Positions 34,173 to 42,857 are shown, numbered from the stretch's first letter. The stretch: 49,269 nucleotides of DNA from Prevotella sp. (GCA_017471245.1 JAFUVB010000064.1:1-49269); one strand, 5' to 3'. Numbers and translations are program-made. The notes: generated from the sequence alone by a model not told the origin.

Positions 34173-35861
34173 TCACTTCTTAATCACCTTCTTGCCATTC
34201 TTGATGACGATTCCTTTGTAAGAAGCATTTACTTTCTGACCGGCAATATTGTAGGCAGGAGCATCTTCGGCACCTTCAACTGTTGCCTTGTTGATACCTG
34301 TAGTGCTGCCATTGATGGAAACAAGCTGGCAAGTGGATACTTCTGGAGTGGCATCCGTACCCTTTACATATATCTGAAGCGCGCCTTTCACCACAACCAA
34401 GTCGCCCACTTTGATCTTGTCGGCATCAGTGAAATCCTGATTTTCAATGTCCTTGCAGCGGAATACGGTGAGCACTGGGCTACCTCCCTTGGTGTCGGCG
34501 ATGGTGAATGTGGCATTGCCGTATCCGTCTGGTTTCGGTGACATCTCAGAAATCTCAACAATATATCCCTTTACTTCGAACACAGCCTTGTTGTCAACGT
34601 ATGCCGTTTTTTCTGTTCCGAGGGCGTTGATCTTCTCAAGGGCAGTAGAAACGCTAATCTCTGTGGTTGTAGAAGGATTGTCACCGGGATTATCCGAACC
34701 GGCTTCTGTTGAGCCGTTGATGGAAACGAGCTGGCAGGTGGATACTTCTGGAGTGGCATCCGTACCCTTTACGTAAATCTGAAGACAGCCTTTCACCACA
34801 ACCAAGTCGCCCACTTTGATTCTGTTTGCATCGGTGAAATCTTTGTTCTCGATGTCTTTGCAGCGGAATACGGTGAGCACGGGGCTACCTCCCTTGCTGT
34901 CGGCGATGGTGAAAGTGGCGTTTCCGTATCCGTCTGGTTTCGGTGACATATCAGAAATGTCGACAATATAGCCCTTCACCTCAAATACTGCCTTGTTATC
35001 AACGTATGCAGTCTTTTCAGTTCCGAGGGCATTGATCTTCTCAAGGGCAGTGGCAACGCTGAGTTCTGAGCCTCCTTGAGGATTGGGATCGCCTGTTCCT
35101 TCCTTCACAGTGAGTTCGTATGACACTTCGCCTGCCTCATACTCGCTGTTTCCGTCAAATTTAGCAGTGATGGTAGTCTTTCCTGCTGCTTTCAAAGTGA
35201 TGTCACCATTTGAATTGATGGTAGCAACGCTTTCGTCGGAGCTGCTGTAAATGACAGAAAGATTGTTTCCGTTGGTGAGTGTCGGGAATGTGTTATCTTC
35301 GCCGATTGTTACGGTTCTTGAAGCAGTACCCCATGAAAGACCTGCCGGTTTCTTTGCTGTTCCGCTGAAAAGTTTGGCATTGTCGAAGCGGGCATTAGCG
35401 TTGGCACTCATCTTGAATGTAATGCTGATGGAGGATGTGCCTGATGCCACTGTCACAGGATAGCTGTAGTCGTTGCCTAATGCTGTTACGTCGCCTAAAG
35501 TGGCACCTTCAGCTGTCACTGTTAAGTTGCTTTTGTTGCACTTAAACTGCAAAGTGAGGTTCCCGCTTACACCGTTCATGTTGATTTTTGCAGTGAAAGA
35601 ACCACCATTTTTAGCAATCAAAAGCTCGGGAGCAGTGCCGCCAGCGAGATTCGCATTGTAGATTTTCGTACCGCTTTTTACCGTTCCGTCATCATTCAGA
35701 ACACTTCCTTCAAAGGTGTAGTTGCTGTTTACATTAGCTGGATTGGCATTTGGATCTGTGTATTCAGACCAGTCTTCCTCCCAGACTGTAGTCTGCGCAA
35801 ACATGTTTCCGCACACCATGGCAAGTGCTAATACTAAAGCTAAGCGTAAAGATTTCATCAT
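34173..35861 (-). CDS. secreted protein with duplicated OB-like domains
   Basis: 562 residues. Signal peptide 1-23 (ends MFAQ); a beta-sandwich region (about 25-168); a Big_2-like Ig domain (about 170-254, ends SYELTVKEG); then two nearly identical 120-residue domains at 266-385 and 401-520, differing at about nine positions. Each starts with a helix (STALEKINALG) and continues as strands with VKGYIVEIS and GDLVVVKGALQIYVKG, an OB-fold pattern seen in DUF6359-type Bacteroidetes proteins. The tail YNIAGQKV ... GKKVIKK resembles type IX sorting tails. No catalytic motif seen. Located inside the pectin cluster, it could bind polysaccharide or tether enzymes; this is inference. Confidence 0.78.
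   Translation of the reverse strand: MMKSLRLALVLALAMVCGNMFAQTTVWEEDWSEYTDPNANPANVNSNYTFEGSVLNDDGTVKSGTKIYNANLAGGTAPELLIAKNGGSFTAKINMNGVSGNLTLQFKCNKSNLTVTAEGATLGDVTALGNDYSYPVTVASGTSSISITFKMSANANARFDNAKLFSGTAKKPAGLSWGTASRTVTIGEDNTFPTLTNGNNLSVIYSSSDESVATINSNGDITLKAAGKTTITAKFDGNSEYEAGEVSYELTVKEGTGDPNPQGGSELSVATALEKINALGTEKTAYVDNKAVFEVKGYIVDISDMSPKPDGYGNATFTIADSKGGSPVLTVFRCKDIENKDFTDANRIKVGDLVVVKGCLQIYVKGTDATPEVSTCQLVSINGSTEAGSDNPGDNPSTTTEISVSTALEKINALGTEKTAYVDNKAVFEVKGYIVEISEMSPKPDGYGNATFTIADTKGGSPVLTVFRCKDIENQDFTDADKIKVGDLVVVKGALQIYVKGTDATPEVSTCQLVSINGSTTGINKATVEGAEDAPAYNIAGQKVNASYKGIVIKNGKKVIKK
34302..35066 (-). repeat. 405-bp tandem duplication inside the OB protein gene
   Basis: 34302-34661 and 34707-35066 encode the two 120-residue copies (about 92% identical in protein). 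The 45-bp linker encodes GDNPSTTT-type residues. A recent internal duplication. Confidence 0.88.
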
Positions 35862-35901
35862 AATGATAATGTTTAAATAGTTAATAATTGATAGTTAGCG
35901 G

Positions 35902-35909
35902 CAAAGGTA
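35902..35909 (-). promoter_or_regulatory. -7 box of the OB-domain protein gene
   Basis: TACCTTTG on the minus strand, 40 bp before the start; no clear -33 element. Confidence 0.5.
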
Positions 35910-35955
35910 CTCAAAAAAAATGAAAATGCGTCGTTTCGTCGATAATTTTTTTTTG

Positions 35956-35999
35956 CTAAAAACAATTAAGGCACATCACTTGAAAAGTGTGTGCCTTAA
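35956..35999 (-). terminator. terminator of the pectate lyase gene
   Basis: TTAAGGCACA (35966-35975) and TGTGCCTTAA (35990-35999) with an inner ACTT/AAGT; followed on the minus strand by TTGTTTTT. Confidence 0.82.
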
Positions 36000-36062
36000 C
36001 GGGTGTTGATGACAGGCAGTGTTGCAATGGTTATGACATGACTGCCTGAAAGTGGCCTTTGC

Positions 36063-38474
36063 TTATTTCATGATCACCTTTCGGTTGCGCGTTGTTCCGT
36101 CAGCCATCTTCTCAACAACGATGTTCACACCCTTGTCGGGAACCGAAAGCTTCTGCCCCTTAATATTATAATAGGTACGCGAGACGGTGACATCGCTGTC
36201 CGTTTGACTGATACCTGACGATGTTTGGCTTAGTTTTCCGCTCACGGCGATATTTCCCAAGCCATAGTCTTTCAGGTTATCCGTGCCGTCATCTTTCTTT
36301 TGTCCGAGCGCATAGATGTTGATTACCAATGAGCAGTCACCCTCGGTTGCCGTGGAATTGAACTCTTCGAAAGAGTAGTTGGTATATGGCTGGTTGGCAT
36401 CATTGTTGCGGTTCGGGGTCTGTCCGGTAGTAAGCACCGTCTTTCCGCCAGCATCCACCCACGCAGCATCCAGCTTTCCGCCGTCGGTTCCGAGCCTTGT
36501 GGCAGCGAAAGAAATCTTCTTTGCCTGGAACTTGGTGCCGCTTTTGGTGGTGAAGGTGAAGGTTACGGCATTGGCATCGGTGGCTTCGCCCTCATTCGGA
36601 ACGTTGGCTCTGATCTTGGTTTCGTTGAAATCGCTCAGTTTCTGCACACCGTTGTAGGCGAGGCTGCTGCCTAATGTCACCTTGTTTGCATCGAGTAATG
36701 TTGTTGCGGCAGATGAATATGTTGCCGTCTGACCCTCGCTTCCGTTGTCGAAGACCCATGTCACGGTGGCATCTGTCGTCTCACCCGGATTGGTATCTGG
36801 GTCGGTATTGGGGTTGGAATCATTGTTTCCACCTCCCGTTGCGGGAAGTTCCACCTTGGTGCATGCGGGATAATACTCATTGACACCTGAGATGGCATCG
36901 CCGTTACCGTTCTTCATGATGTCTTCCACCAGACTGTTCAGGTAGACTTCCAGGTTGCAATACCATTGCTTCTCACTATCTAACGTGAACAAGGCGGCAT
37001 CTGAAGCATCGTTGGGATTCAGTCCGTTGGCAGTCTCCCATACGTCGGGCATGCCGTCATTGTCAGTATCGAAGCCGCTTGGGCGACCACCTGTTCCGAA
37101 GTTTTCTTCCGTATAGCCGTTCACATCCGACACTTTGTCGATGATCCCAGCCTTTTTCGTCACTGATCCAGTGTAGGTTGCCGTTCCGTTTTTCACCTCT
37201 GTCGCATAGCGTGAATCCACATTGTCGCGGTCTAAAGATGCTCCGGCGAAAGCCAAAACCTTCTCAAGACTCTTCTCTGCAGAGTGGGTTGTCACCTCGC
37301 CGGCGAGTGTCGGTTCCTCCAGTTTGATGCGTACGCAAGCCTTGCCATTGACGTTGTTGTAGTGGGGAACAGCGTCGCCGTAATAGTTAAAGGTATCGAG
37401 CGAGCACACATAGCCATCAATCGTGTAGGTTCCGCTATCATAAGACACACCGTTCCAGTCGTAGTTGGCGGCATTGGCGCCTGCCGAGGTCATGGTATTG
37501 CCGTTGATGTAGTAGCGGCTGGTCATTCCCCAGGCTTTCGGTTGGCCTTCTGAGTTGCCGCTTGCACCCACTGTCACCTGCGTGATGTTCTTTGATGATG
37601 GCTTGGATGGTCCTGGTTTGTAGTAGTTGTTCACGATATTGATGTATCCTCCGCCAGGTCCGCCGTAGCATCCGGTGCCAGCCCAGTTGTAGATCACACA
37701 GTTGCGGAAGTCAACAATCTCCGACTGCACGTGGTTTTCCCACTTGTAAGTGTTGTAGAGCTTGTTGTTTTTATATCCCGTCCAGCTATAGCGTGCGCCG
37801 CAGAAACGGGGCGAGCGGTTGTTCACGTGTGCGATGAGGTTGTGGTGAAAACTGGCAAGCTTTCCTCCCCAGATGCCTCCGTAGCCATGCGCACTCTTGG
37901 AATGCCCGGCATTGTTGAGGCTTTCGCCGAGTGTGCACCACTGCATGGTGAAGTTGTTCATGTCGTAGAACGATGCCACTTCGTCGATGCTCCACGAGAA
38001 AGAGCAGTGGTCGAGCATCATGCCCGTGTATTCGCGTGTCCAGATGGCATCGGCACCGTCATCAACATCCTTTTCCTGACCGCGGCGGATGCGGATAAAG
38101 CGCATGATTACATTGTCTGCATTCGGACGCACCGTATAGTAGCGCAGCGTGATGCCGGGTGCCGGAGCCGTCTGTCCGGCAATCGTCGTGTTGGCTCCGA
38201 TAATCAGATTGGATTTCAAAGCAATCACTCCGCCTACGTCGAACACAATGATTTTCTTTGCACTCCCGCTGACGGCGGCACGCAGAGAGCCTGTTCCGCT
38301 GTCGTTCAGGTTGGTTACGTGGATCACTTTTCCGCCTCGTCCGCCTGTGACATAGCGTCCGTGACCTTCGGCACCTGGGAAAGCGGGTGCCTGCTCTTGT
38401 GCGATGGCAGCGACAGACAATGCTGCTGCCATGATGGTGAATATCAGTTTCTTCATGAATATATTATTTCTCAT
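36063..38474 (-). CDS. secreted pectate lyase (PL1)
   Basis: 803 residues. The ATG at 38474 overlaps the upstream stop (ATGA), suggesting coupling; ATG 38456 (MKKLIFTIMAAALSV) is the alternative start giving a cleaner signal peptide. The PL1 beta-helix (about residues 30-480) contains FPGAEGHGRYVTGGRGG, IAGQTAPAPGI, VIMRFIRIRRG, DHCSFSWSIDE and NLIAHVNNRSPRF, the pattern of PL1 pectate lyases that cleave polygalacturonate by beta-elimination with calcium. A Pro/Thr/Asp linker (NPNTDPDTNPGE) leads to a beta-sandwich domain (about 580-750), and the tail (YYNIKGQKL ... RKVIMK) resembles type IX sorting tails. Acts after the pectinesterase. Confidence 0.92.
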   Translation of the reverse strand: MRNNIFMKKLIFTIMAAALSVAAIAQEQAPAFPGAEGHGRYVTGGRGGKVIHVTNLNDSGTGSLRAAVSGSAKKIIVFDVGGVIALKSNLIIGANTTIAGQTAPAPGITLRYYTVRPNADNVIMRFIRIRRGQEKDVDDGADAIWTREYTGMMLDHCSFSWSIDEVASFYDMNNFTMQWCTLGESLNNAGHSKSAHGYGGIWGGKLASFHHNLIAHVNNRSPRFCGARYSWTGYKNNKLYNTYKWENHVQSEIVDFRNCVIYNWAGTGCYGGPGGGYINIVNNYYKPGPSKPSSKNITQVTVGASGNSEGQPKAWGMTSRYYINGNTMTSAGANAANYDWNGVSYDSGTYTIDGYVCSLDTFNYYGDAVPHYNNVNGKACVRIKLEEPTLAGEVTTHSAEKSLEKVLAFAGASLDRDNVDSRYATEVKNGTATYTGSVTKKAGIIDKVSDVNGYTEENFGTGGRPSGFDTDNDGMPDVWETANGLNPNDASDAALFTLDSEKQWYCNLEVYLNSLVEDIMKNGNGDAISGVNEYYPACTKVELPATGGGNNDSNPNTDPDTNPGETTDATVTWVFDNGSEGQTATYSSAATTLLDANKVTLGSSLAYNGVQKLSDFNETKIRANVPNEGEATDANAVTFTFTTKSGTKFQAKKISFAATRLGTDGGKLDAAWVDAGGKTVLTTGQTPNRNNDANQPYTNYSFEEFNSTATEGDCSLVINIYALGQKKDDGTDNLKDYGLGNIAVSGKLSQTSSGISQTDSDVTVSRTYYNIKGQKLSVPDKGVNIVVEKMADGTTRNRKVIMK

Positions 38475-41074
38475 TTGTTGAACGAATTGACATCATAGCC
38501 CAGTTGCTCCATTTCGAGGCTCGCCCAGATGAACGGGCCCACGCCCTTACCGTCGTTGTCGCGGATGGGTTCCGACATATAGTAGTCGAAAGAGCCGTCG
38601 CGTTTGTAGTTGGGCTTGGTTACGTATGGACCGGGAGCCGGGCCCAGGCCGCTCACTTCGCAGCAGCGGGTGAGCGAGATGGTCTTGTCGGCATTCACGC
38701 GGATGAACTGCTCGATGATACCTTTGTAGCCTTTGATGCCGGCTTCGCGGAATTTTTCGCCGAGATAGCCCTTCCGCGCACCTTTCAGCAGGCAGTAGGT
38801 GAACATCGACGAGGCAGTAGACTCCAGATAGTTGCGCGGATCCTTCACGTCGAGAACGTCGTACCACACACCCGTTTTCTTGTCCTGATGCTTCACCAAG
38901 GCTGCCATTGCGCGCTGGAACACATCAATCACCTCGCCGCGGCGCTCGAAATCCTGGGGCAGTTCGTCAAGAACTTCCACCATTGCCATCACATACCATC
39001 CCATGGCTCTTGCCCATGTGTGCTTCGACTGGCCTGTTTCCTTGTCGGCCCAGAATGCCGTGTGGGTCTCGTCCCATGCGTGTTTCCACAGTCCGGTCTT
39101 GGCATCGAAGGTGCGTTTGTCGGTCTTCACCACCTGGTCAACGATGTCGTTGTAGTATTTCTTCGCCTTTTTCGCCTTCTTCAGCAGCGGAGTGGCTTCG
39201 GTGTAGTAGGGGAGTCCCATGAAGATACCGTCGAGCCACACCTGGTTGGCATAGATTGCCTTGTGCCAGAACACACCTTCCTTGGTGCGTGGCTGCTTTT
39301 CGAGCTGCTTGTAGAGGGTCTTCAGCATCAGCAGATGGTTGGGCTGCGGGTCTTTCTTGTACATGGCGATGAGGAATTTTCCCGGTCGCACGTTGTCAAG
39401 ATTGAAGTCTTCATACTTGTAACCGTTGGCACCGCCCTTCTCGTCGATCATCTTGGCGGGATATTCTTTCAGGTATTCATAGATGCTCACGTCGTTGTAT
39501 TGCTTGTAGGTGTCGAGCATGGCACCCATCTCCGTACCGCTGGTATAGCTCCACCGTGGGTTGGTCTTTGCAAAATCCAGCATGTAGGAATGCGGCACGC
39601 GCTGCATCTCAGAGTGAGTCATCCACTGGCTGTAGGTTTTGTAGGGCTTTTCGCTGAGCACGAGCGAACCGTTGATCATCAGGTTTTCGAAATACAGGTT
39701 CTGCGCCTTACCGGTCTGGTGGATGGGTTTGTTATAAACACCGTCGAAAGTGCAGTCCTTCACGTGGATGTTGTTCACCGTATAGGCGAGCTTTTCGTCA
39801 TCATAGCCCACGATCATCACGCCGTATTTCGACTTCTTGCATGTCACCTTCTCCATGTAAACGTTCCTCACGATGGGGTAGAAACCGCGGCAGCAAACCT
39901 CCTTAGGCTCGTAGTCGGTGTTGATTTTCAGCACTGCCTCGCCGCATTGTCCCACGGTGACGTTGCGGAAATAGATGTTCTCGATCACACCACCGCGGCA
40001 GGAGTTGGTCTTGATGCGCAAAACGCGGTCGAGACTCGGCGAGTCCATCTGGCAATTCTCCACGAAAACGTTCTGGCAACCGCCGGAAATCTCTGAGCCG
40101 ATCACCACTCCGCCGTGACCGTCCTCCATCACGCAGTTGCGGATGATGAAGTTCTTGCTCGGAATACCGGCATAGCGCCCTGTGGCACCTGCGCGCCCGT
40201 CGGCATTGCGGCCGCTTTTGATGGCGATGCAGTCATCGCCCGTGTGGAACACGCAGTTCTCTATCAGCACGTTCTCGCACGACTCCGGGTCGCAGCCGTC
40301 GCCGTTGGGACCCTCGTTCCACACCTTCACGTTCCTCACGGTGATGTTCTTCGACAGCAGCGGGTGCATCACCCAGAACGGGGAGCGCAGCATGGTGACG
40401 CCCTCGATGAGGATGTTCTCGCACTGGTTCAGGTTTACCAACTGCGGGCGCAGTCCTTTGCCGGCACCGAACACGCGCTCGTCCATGTCTACACCGTCTT
40501 CGGCATATTTCAGCAGGTCGGCGCGCCCGCCGGGATTCTGCTGTTTCTCAGGCACTGCAATGTCTCTGCTCTTCGGCGTTTTGCCGCTCATCAGCCACCA
40601 AGTGTCATCGCTGCCGTTGCCGTCGATGGTTCCTTCACCAGTGATACCGATGTTCTGCTGCTGATAGGCATATATCAGCGGCTGATAGTTCCAGCAGTCG
40701 AGGCCTTCCCAGCGTGTGGGAACGTTTGGATAAAGCGAGCGGTCGAAGGCGAAAAGCAGCGTTGCGCCCTTCTCAATCACCAGGTTCACGTTGCTCTTCA
40801 GCGTGATGGCACCCGTGTTCCATGTGCCTTCGGGCACGATCACCCTGCCTCCGCCGGCCTTCGAGCATGCCTCGATGGCTTTGTTGATGGCTTTCTGGTT
40901 CTTGGCGGCATCGTTCACCTTGAGCGAAGCGCCATACTTTGTGATGAGAAACTCCCGGTTGGCAAACTGCGGCTCCGTGATGCTGCTCTCAATCTGCTTA
41001 TACTCTGTCTCCCATACCGATGCCATGAGCATTGTGGGAAACAATAATGCGATGATTAATGTCTTGAATTTCAT
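38471..41074 (-). CDS. GH28-GH105 fusion: polygalacturonase and unsaturated galacturonyl hydrolase
   Basis: 867 residues from ATG 41074 (signal peptide MKFKTLIIALLFPTMLMAS). N-terminal GH28 beta-helix (about 30-480) with NGDGCDPESC, TGDDCIAIKSG, GHGGVVIGSE and RVLRIKTN, the four catalytic and binding motifs of polygalacturonases. C-terminal GH105 (alpha/alpha)6 domain (about 550-865) with FMGLPYY, HTWARAMGWYVMAMVE and RWQ-less end GPFIWASLEMEQL; GH105 enzymes remove the unsaturated uronic acid left by lyases. The fusion can trim both saturated and lyase-generated ends. The longer frame to 41116 begins inside the -7 box (TAATTTTG, 41114-41121) and is rejected. Stop overlaps the pectate lyase start by 4 nt. 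Confidence 0.93.
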   Translation of the reverse strand: MKFKTLIIALLFPTMLMASVWETEYKQIESSITEPQFANREFLITKYGASLKVNDAAKNQKAINKAIEACSKAGGGRVIVPEGTWNTGAITLKSNVNLVIEKGATLLFAFDRSLYPNVPTRWEGLDCWNYQPLIYAYQQQNIGITGEGTIDGNGSDDTWWLMSGKTPKSRDIAVPEKQQNPGGRADLLKYAEDGVDMDERVFGAGKGLRPQLVNLNQCENILIEGVTMLRSPFWVMHPLLSKNITVRNVKVWNEGPNGDGCDPESCENVLIENCVFHTGDDCIAIKSGRNADGRAGATGRYAGIPSKNFIIRNCVMEDGHGGVVIGSEISGGCQNVFVENCQMDSPSLDRVLRIKTNSCRGGVIENIYFRNVTVGQCGEAVLKINTDYEPKEVCCRGFYPIVRNVYMEKVTCKKSKYGVMIVGYDDEKLAYTVNNIHVKDCTFDGVYNKPIHQTGKAQNLYFENLMINGSLVLSEKPYKTYSQWMTHSEMQRVPHSYMLDFAKTNPRWSYTSGTEMGAMLDTYKQYNDVSIYEYLKEYPAKMIDEKGGANGYKYEDFNLDNVRPGKFLIAMYKKDPQPNHLLMLKTLYKQLEKQPRTKEGVFWHKAIYANQVWLDGIFMGLPYYTEATPLLKKAKKAKKYYNDIVDQVVKTDKRTFDAKTGLWKHAWDETHTAFWADKETGQSKHTWARAMGWYVMAMVEVLDELPQDFERRGEVIDVFQRAMAALVKHQDKKTGVWYDVLDVKDPRNYLESTASSMFTYCLLKGARKGYLGEKFREAGIKGYKGIIEQFIRVNADKTISLTRCCEVSGLGPAPGPYVTKPNYKRDGSFDYYMSEPIRDNDGKGVGPFIWASLEMEQLGYDVNSFNK

Positions 41075-41113
41075 TCTATTTGATGATTTGTTGTTTGTTC
41101 GATTAATTTGCTG

Positions 41114-41121
41114 CAAAATTA
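41114..41121 (-). promoter_or_regulatory. -7 box of the GH28-GH105/PL1 operon
   Basis: TAATTTTG on the minus strand, 40 bp before the ATG at 41074; no clear -33 box. Confidence 0.5.
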
Positions 41122-41221
41122 CAAAAAAATATGGAATAATCGGTATGAACTGCTGAAAAACTTCACATTGTCATGTTTTTTCACTGTCTTTATCATTTTC
41201 TCGCCTATCATGACATCTGTT

Positions 41222-41353
41222 TCGGCTGTTTCATGGATTCGGTTCTGATGATTCATGGAAGTGACTCTGTCGATTCATTGAATTGGATAAGTCGTTTAGT
41301 TGCATTGTTTCTGCTGGTTCATGGCATTTTTTCTGCTGTTTCATGGCATTGGG
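41222..41353 (+). repeat. 22-bp tandem array, locus C
   Basis: Six degenerate 22-bp units starting at 41222, 41244, 41266, 41288, 41310 and 41332; the core is TCTGCTGNTTCATGG. Sequence unrelated to the CTATGGTTT arrays but with the same period. Confidence 0.8.
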
Positions 41354-41450
41354 TGCGGAAACTTCATTGTAACTCCCTATGATAAAAATCAAAACATGTG
41401 TCACCTTGCATAATTCGTTGTAAATCAGCTGATTGCGCATTTTTATCCGA

Positions 41451-41826
41451 CACCTGATGCGTCACCTGATGCGCATTTTTGTGGTACTTTTTTTAAGAAA
41501 CGCCCATTTTGTCAATATTTTGAAACTACTAAACACCTGATATTCAGTCGTTTGAGGGTATTAAGTAAAAATCCACGACATTTCAAAGTAGTGTATTTTC
41601 GCCGTTGTTTGCGCGCACAAGAATGAAAGTTAATTCGCAAATCGGATAGTTCTGTGGAAACTTCGAATAATAATGATAGAAAAGAGGCCGAAAATGGTGA
41701 GTAGGTGTCGCATCAGGTGCGGGATCGGGTGACGCAGCAGGTAACGGATAAATTCTCGTAAACGTTTGAAATGCAAGGTTTTAGGCTCAGGTGCCGCATA
41801 ATTGCATTTATTTGCTATGGGAGAGA
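41451..41826 (-). repeat. 375-bp dispersed element, copy B
   Basis: Inverted copy of 18515-18889, similar over the full length with scattered differences. The minus-strand frame 41630-41848 encodes nearly the same peptide as the plus-strand frame in copy A, but this can be explained by DNA similarity alone. Confidence 0.88.
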
Positions 41827-41864
41827 GGCTGATATGGTGTTCCGTCATTTGCGCTTGCGCTTGC

Positions 41865-41952
41865 TGAAAGCTATGGTTTCAACCATCAAAAGCTATGGTT
41901 TCTTCTTTCAAAAGATATGATTTTGCTCATCAAAAGCTATGTTTTCTCGCCC
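41865..41952 (-). repeat. 22-bp tandem array, locus D
   Basis: Four units starting at 41865, 41887, 41909 and 41931 with core CAAAAGCTATGGTTTC. It is the mirror of 18394-18481 and keeps the same position relative to the 375-bp element. Confidence 0.88.
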
Positions 41953-41956
41953 TATT

Positions 41957-42001
41957 AGTCTTATAAGACTTATAAGCCTTATATGCCCTATAAGTCCTAT
42001 A
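41957..42001 (-). repeat. 9-bp tandem array, locus C
   Basis: Five 9-bp units (AGTCTTATA, AGACTTATA, AGCCTTATA, TGCCCTATA, AGTCCTATA), adjoining the 22-bp array. Confidence 0.85.
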
Positions 42002-42273
42002 GGGCTTCACTCACCAAAACCGATGCTGTTTCTCCTTCCGAAAGCATGCTTTCGGTTAAAATAGCGTTGCCTATATCGCTCTCGAAATGCACCTTCGAAG
42101 ATGGAATTATCGCTTTATGCGCCGTTGAAGTGTTAAAAAATGCACTTTTTTGTATTTTTATTTGGAACTTTCGATTTAAAGAACTATATTTGCCACATCT
42201 TATTTATGATTTCTCGGTTAAGAAATCGCCTTGAGGTTGATAGCATCCTGCATCAACCTCTTTATTTTATTCT

Positions 42274-42361
42274 CACCAATCCCTTGATGTATACCCCTCA
42301 ATCTCTTGATTTATACTCACCAATCTCTTGATTTATACTCACTAATCCCTTGATATATCCC
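42274..42361 (+). repeat. 22-bp tandem array, locus E
   Basis: Four units starting at 42274, 42296, 42318 and 42340; core CACCAATCTCTTGATTTATA. Confidence 0.87.
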
Positions 42362-42415
42362 CATCATAACCTTCATTTTTGCCGCCCGGAACACAATGCT
42401 ATTGCATAGAGAAAT

Positions 42416-42447
42416 GAAAAGAGCGATGCTTCTCGCACCGCTCTTTC
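42416..42447 (-). terminator. terminator of the riboswitch transcript
   Basis: GAAAAGAGCG (42416-42425) and CGCTCTTTC (42439-42447) form a stem with T-rich sequence on the minus strand; it can also work on the plus strand. Confidence 0.7.
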
Positions 42448-42479
42448 AAAAAACAACTTATATAATAATACACGTACGG

Positions 42480-42533
42480 TTAAAAACTTTCCCGTAGATA
42501 TGATGCTGCAAACCCTGGCATAGGGATACACAT
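42480..42533 (-). CDS. 17-codon ORF after the riboswitch
   Basis: ATG at 42533 to TAA at 42480, encoding MCIPMPGFAASYLRESF. It is the only frame with an ATG between the riboswitch and the terminator that stands out. Could be a leader peptide, the remnant of a lost gene, or chance. Confidence 0.25.
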   Translation of the reverse strand: MCIPMPGFAASYLRESF

Positions 42534-42602
42534 CAATTGATTCTTAATACTTTCTGGTTTGCCAGAACCCCTTACATCGAGAGGCGAGGCATGATAATCA
42601 TA

Positions 42603-42762
42603 AGGCAGGTCTTCTGACTCTGTTCCACCCTCAAGCACCTTCCCGTCGTATTCTTCTGACAGTGGCTATTTCGCTCGTGGGCATAATGGAACTCACAGCT
42701 GCGGGACAGTCGGGGATTCTCACCCCATTCCCTTATTAATCGCGTCTATAGCGAACCTTAAT
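42603..42762 (-). ncRNA. cobalamin (B12) riboswitch
   Basis: Read on the minus strand, the order and sequence match the cobalamin riboswitch class: AAGGGAATGGGGTGAGAATC, then CGACTGTCCCGCAGCTGTGA, GCCACTG, CGGGAAGG and the B12 box AGTCAGAAGACCTGCC. All core elements are present, so it is probably able to bind ligand. A promoter lies immediately upstream (42768-42798). What is missing is a recognisable target: about 70 bp further on is a 17-codon ORF, then a terminator at 42416-42447, and then only repeats down to the pectin genes 1.3 kb away. Confidence 0.93.
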
Positions 42763-42767
42763 CGATG

Positions 42768-42798
42768 CAAATTTACCAATATTCTTTTAAATATGCAA
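42768..42798 (-). promoter_or_regulatory. riboswitch promoter
   Basis: Minus-strand TTG (42796-42798), a 20-bp spacer and TAAATTTG (42768-42775). Confidence 0.68.
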
Positions 42799-42825
42799 GA
42801 AAAACACGATATTTTGCAAAAAATA

Positions 42826-42857
42826 TTTGCACAGATGAAGAAAAGTGTCTATATTTG
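42826..42857 (+). promoter_or_regulatory. sigma factor promoter
   Basis: TTTG (42826-42829), a 20-bp spacer and TATATTTG (42850-42857); leader of about 68 nt. Confidence 0.73.

Noticed and set aside
38504-40096. 530-codon plus-strand frame opposite the GH28-GH105 gene
   Set aside because: Fully antisense to a gene with clear catalytic motifs on the minus strand; His/Val-rich composition typical of a shadow frame.
26770-41074. Classical polysaccharide utilisation locus with SusC/SusD
   Set aside because: No SusC or SusD homologue, hybrid two-component regulator or ECF/anti-sigma pair lies within the cluster in this window; it is a pectin enzyme cluster only.
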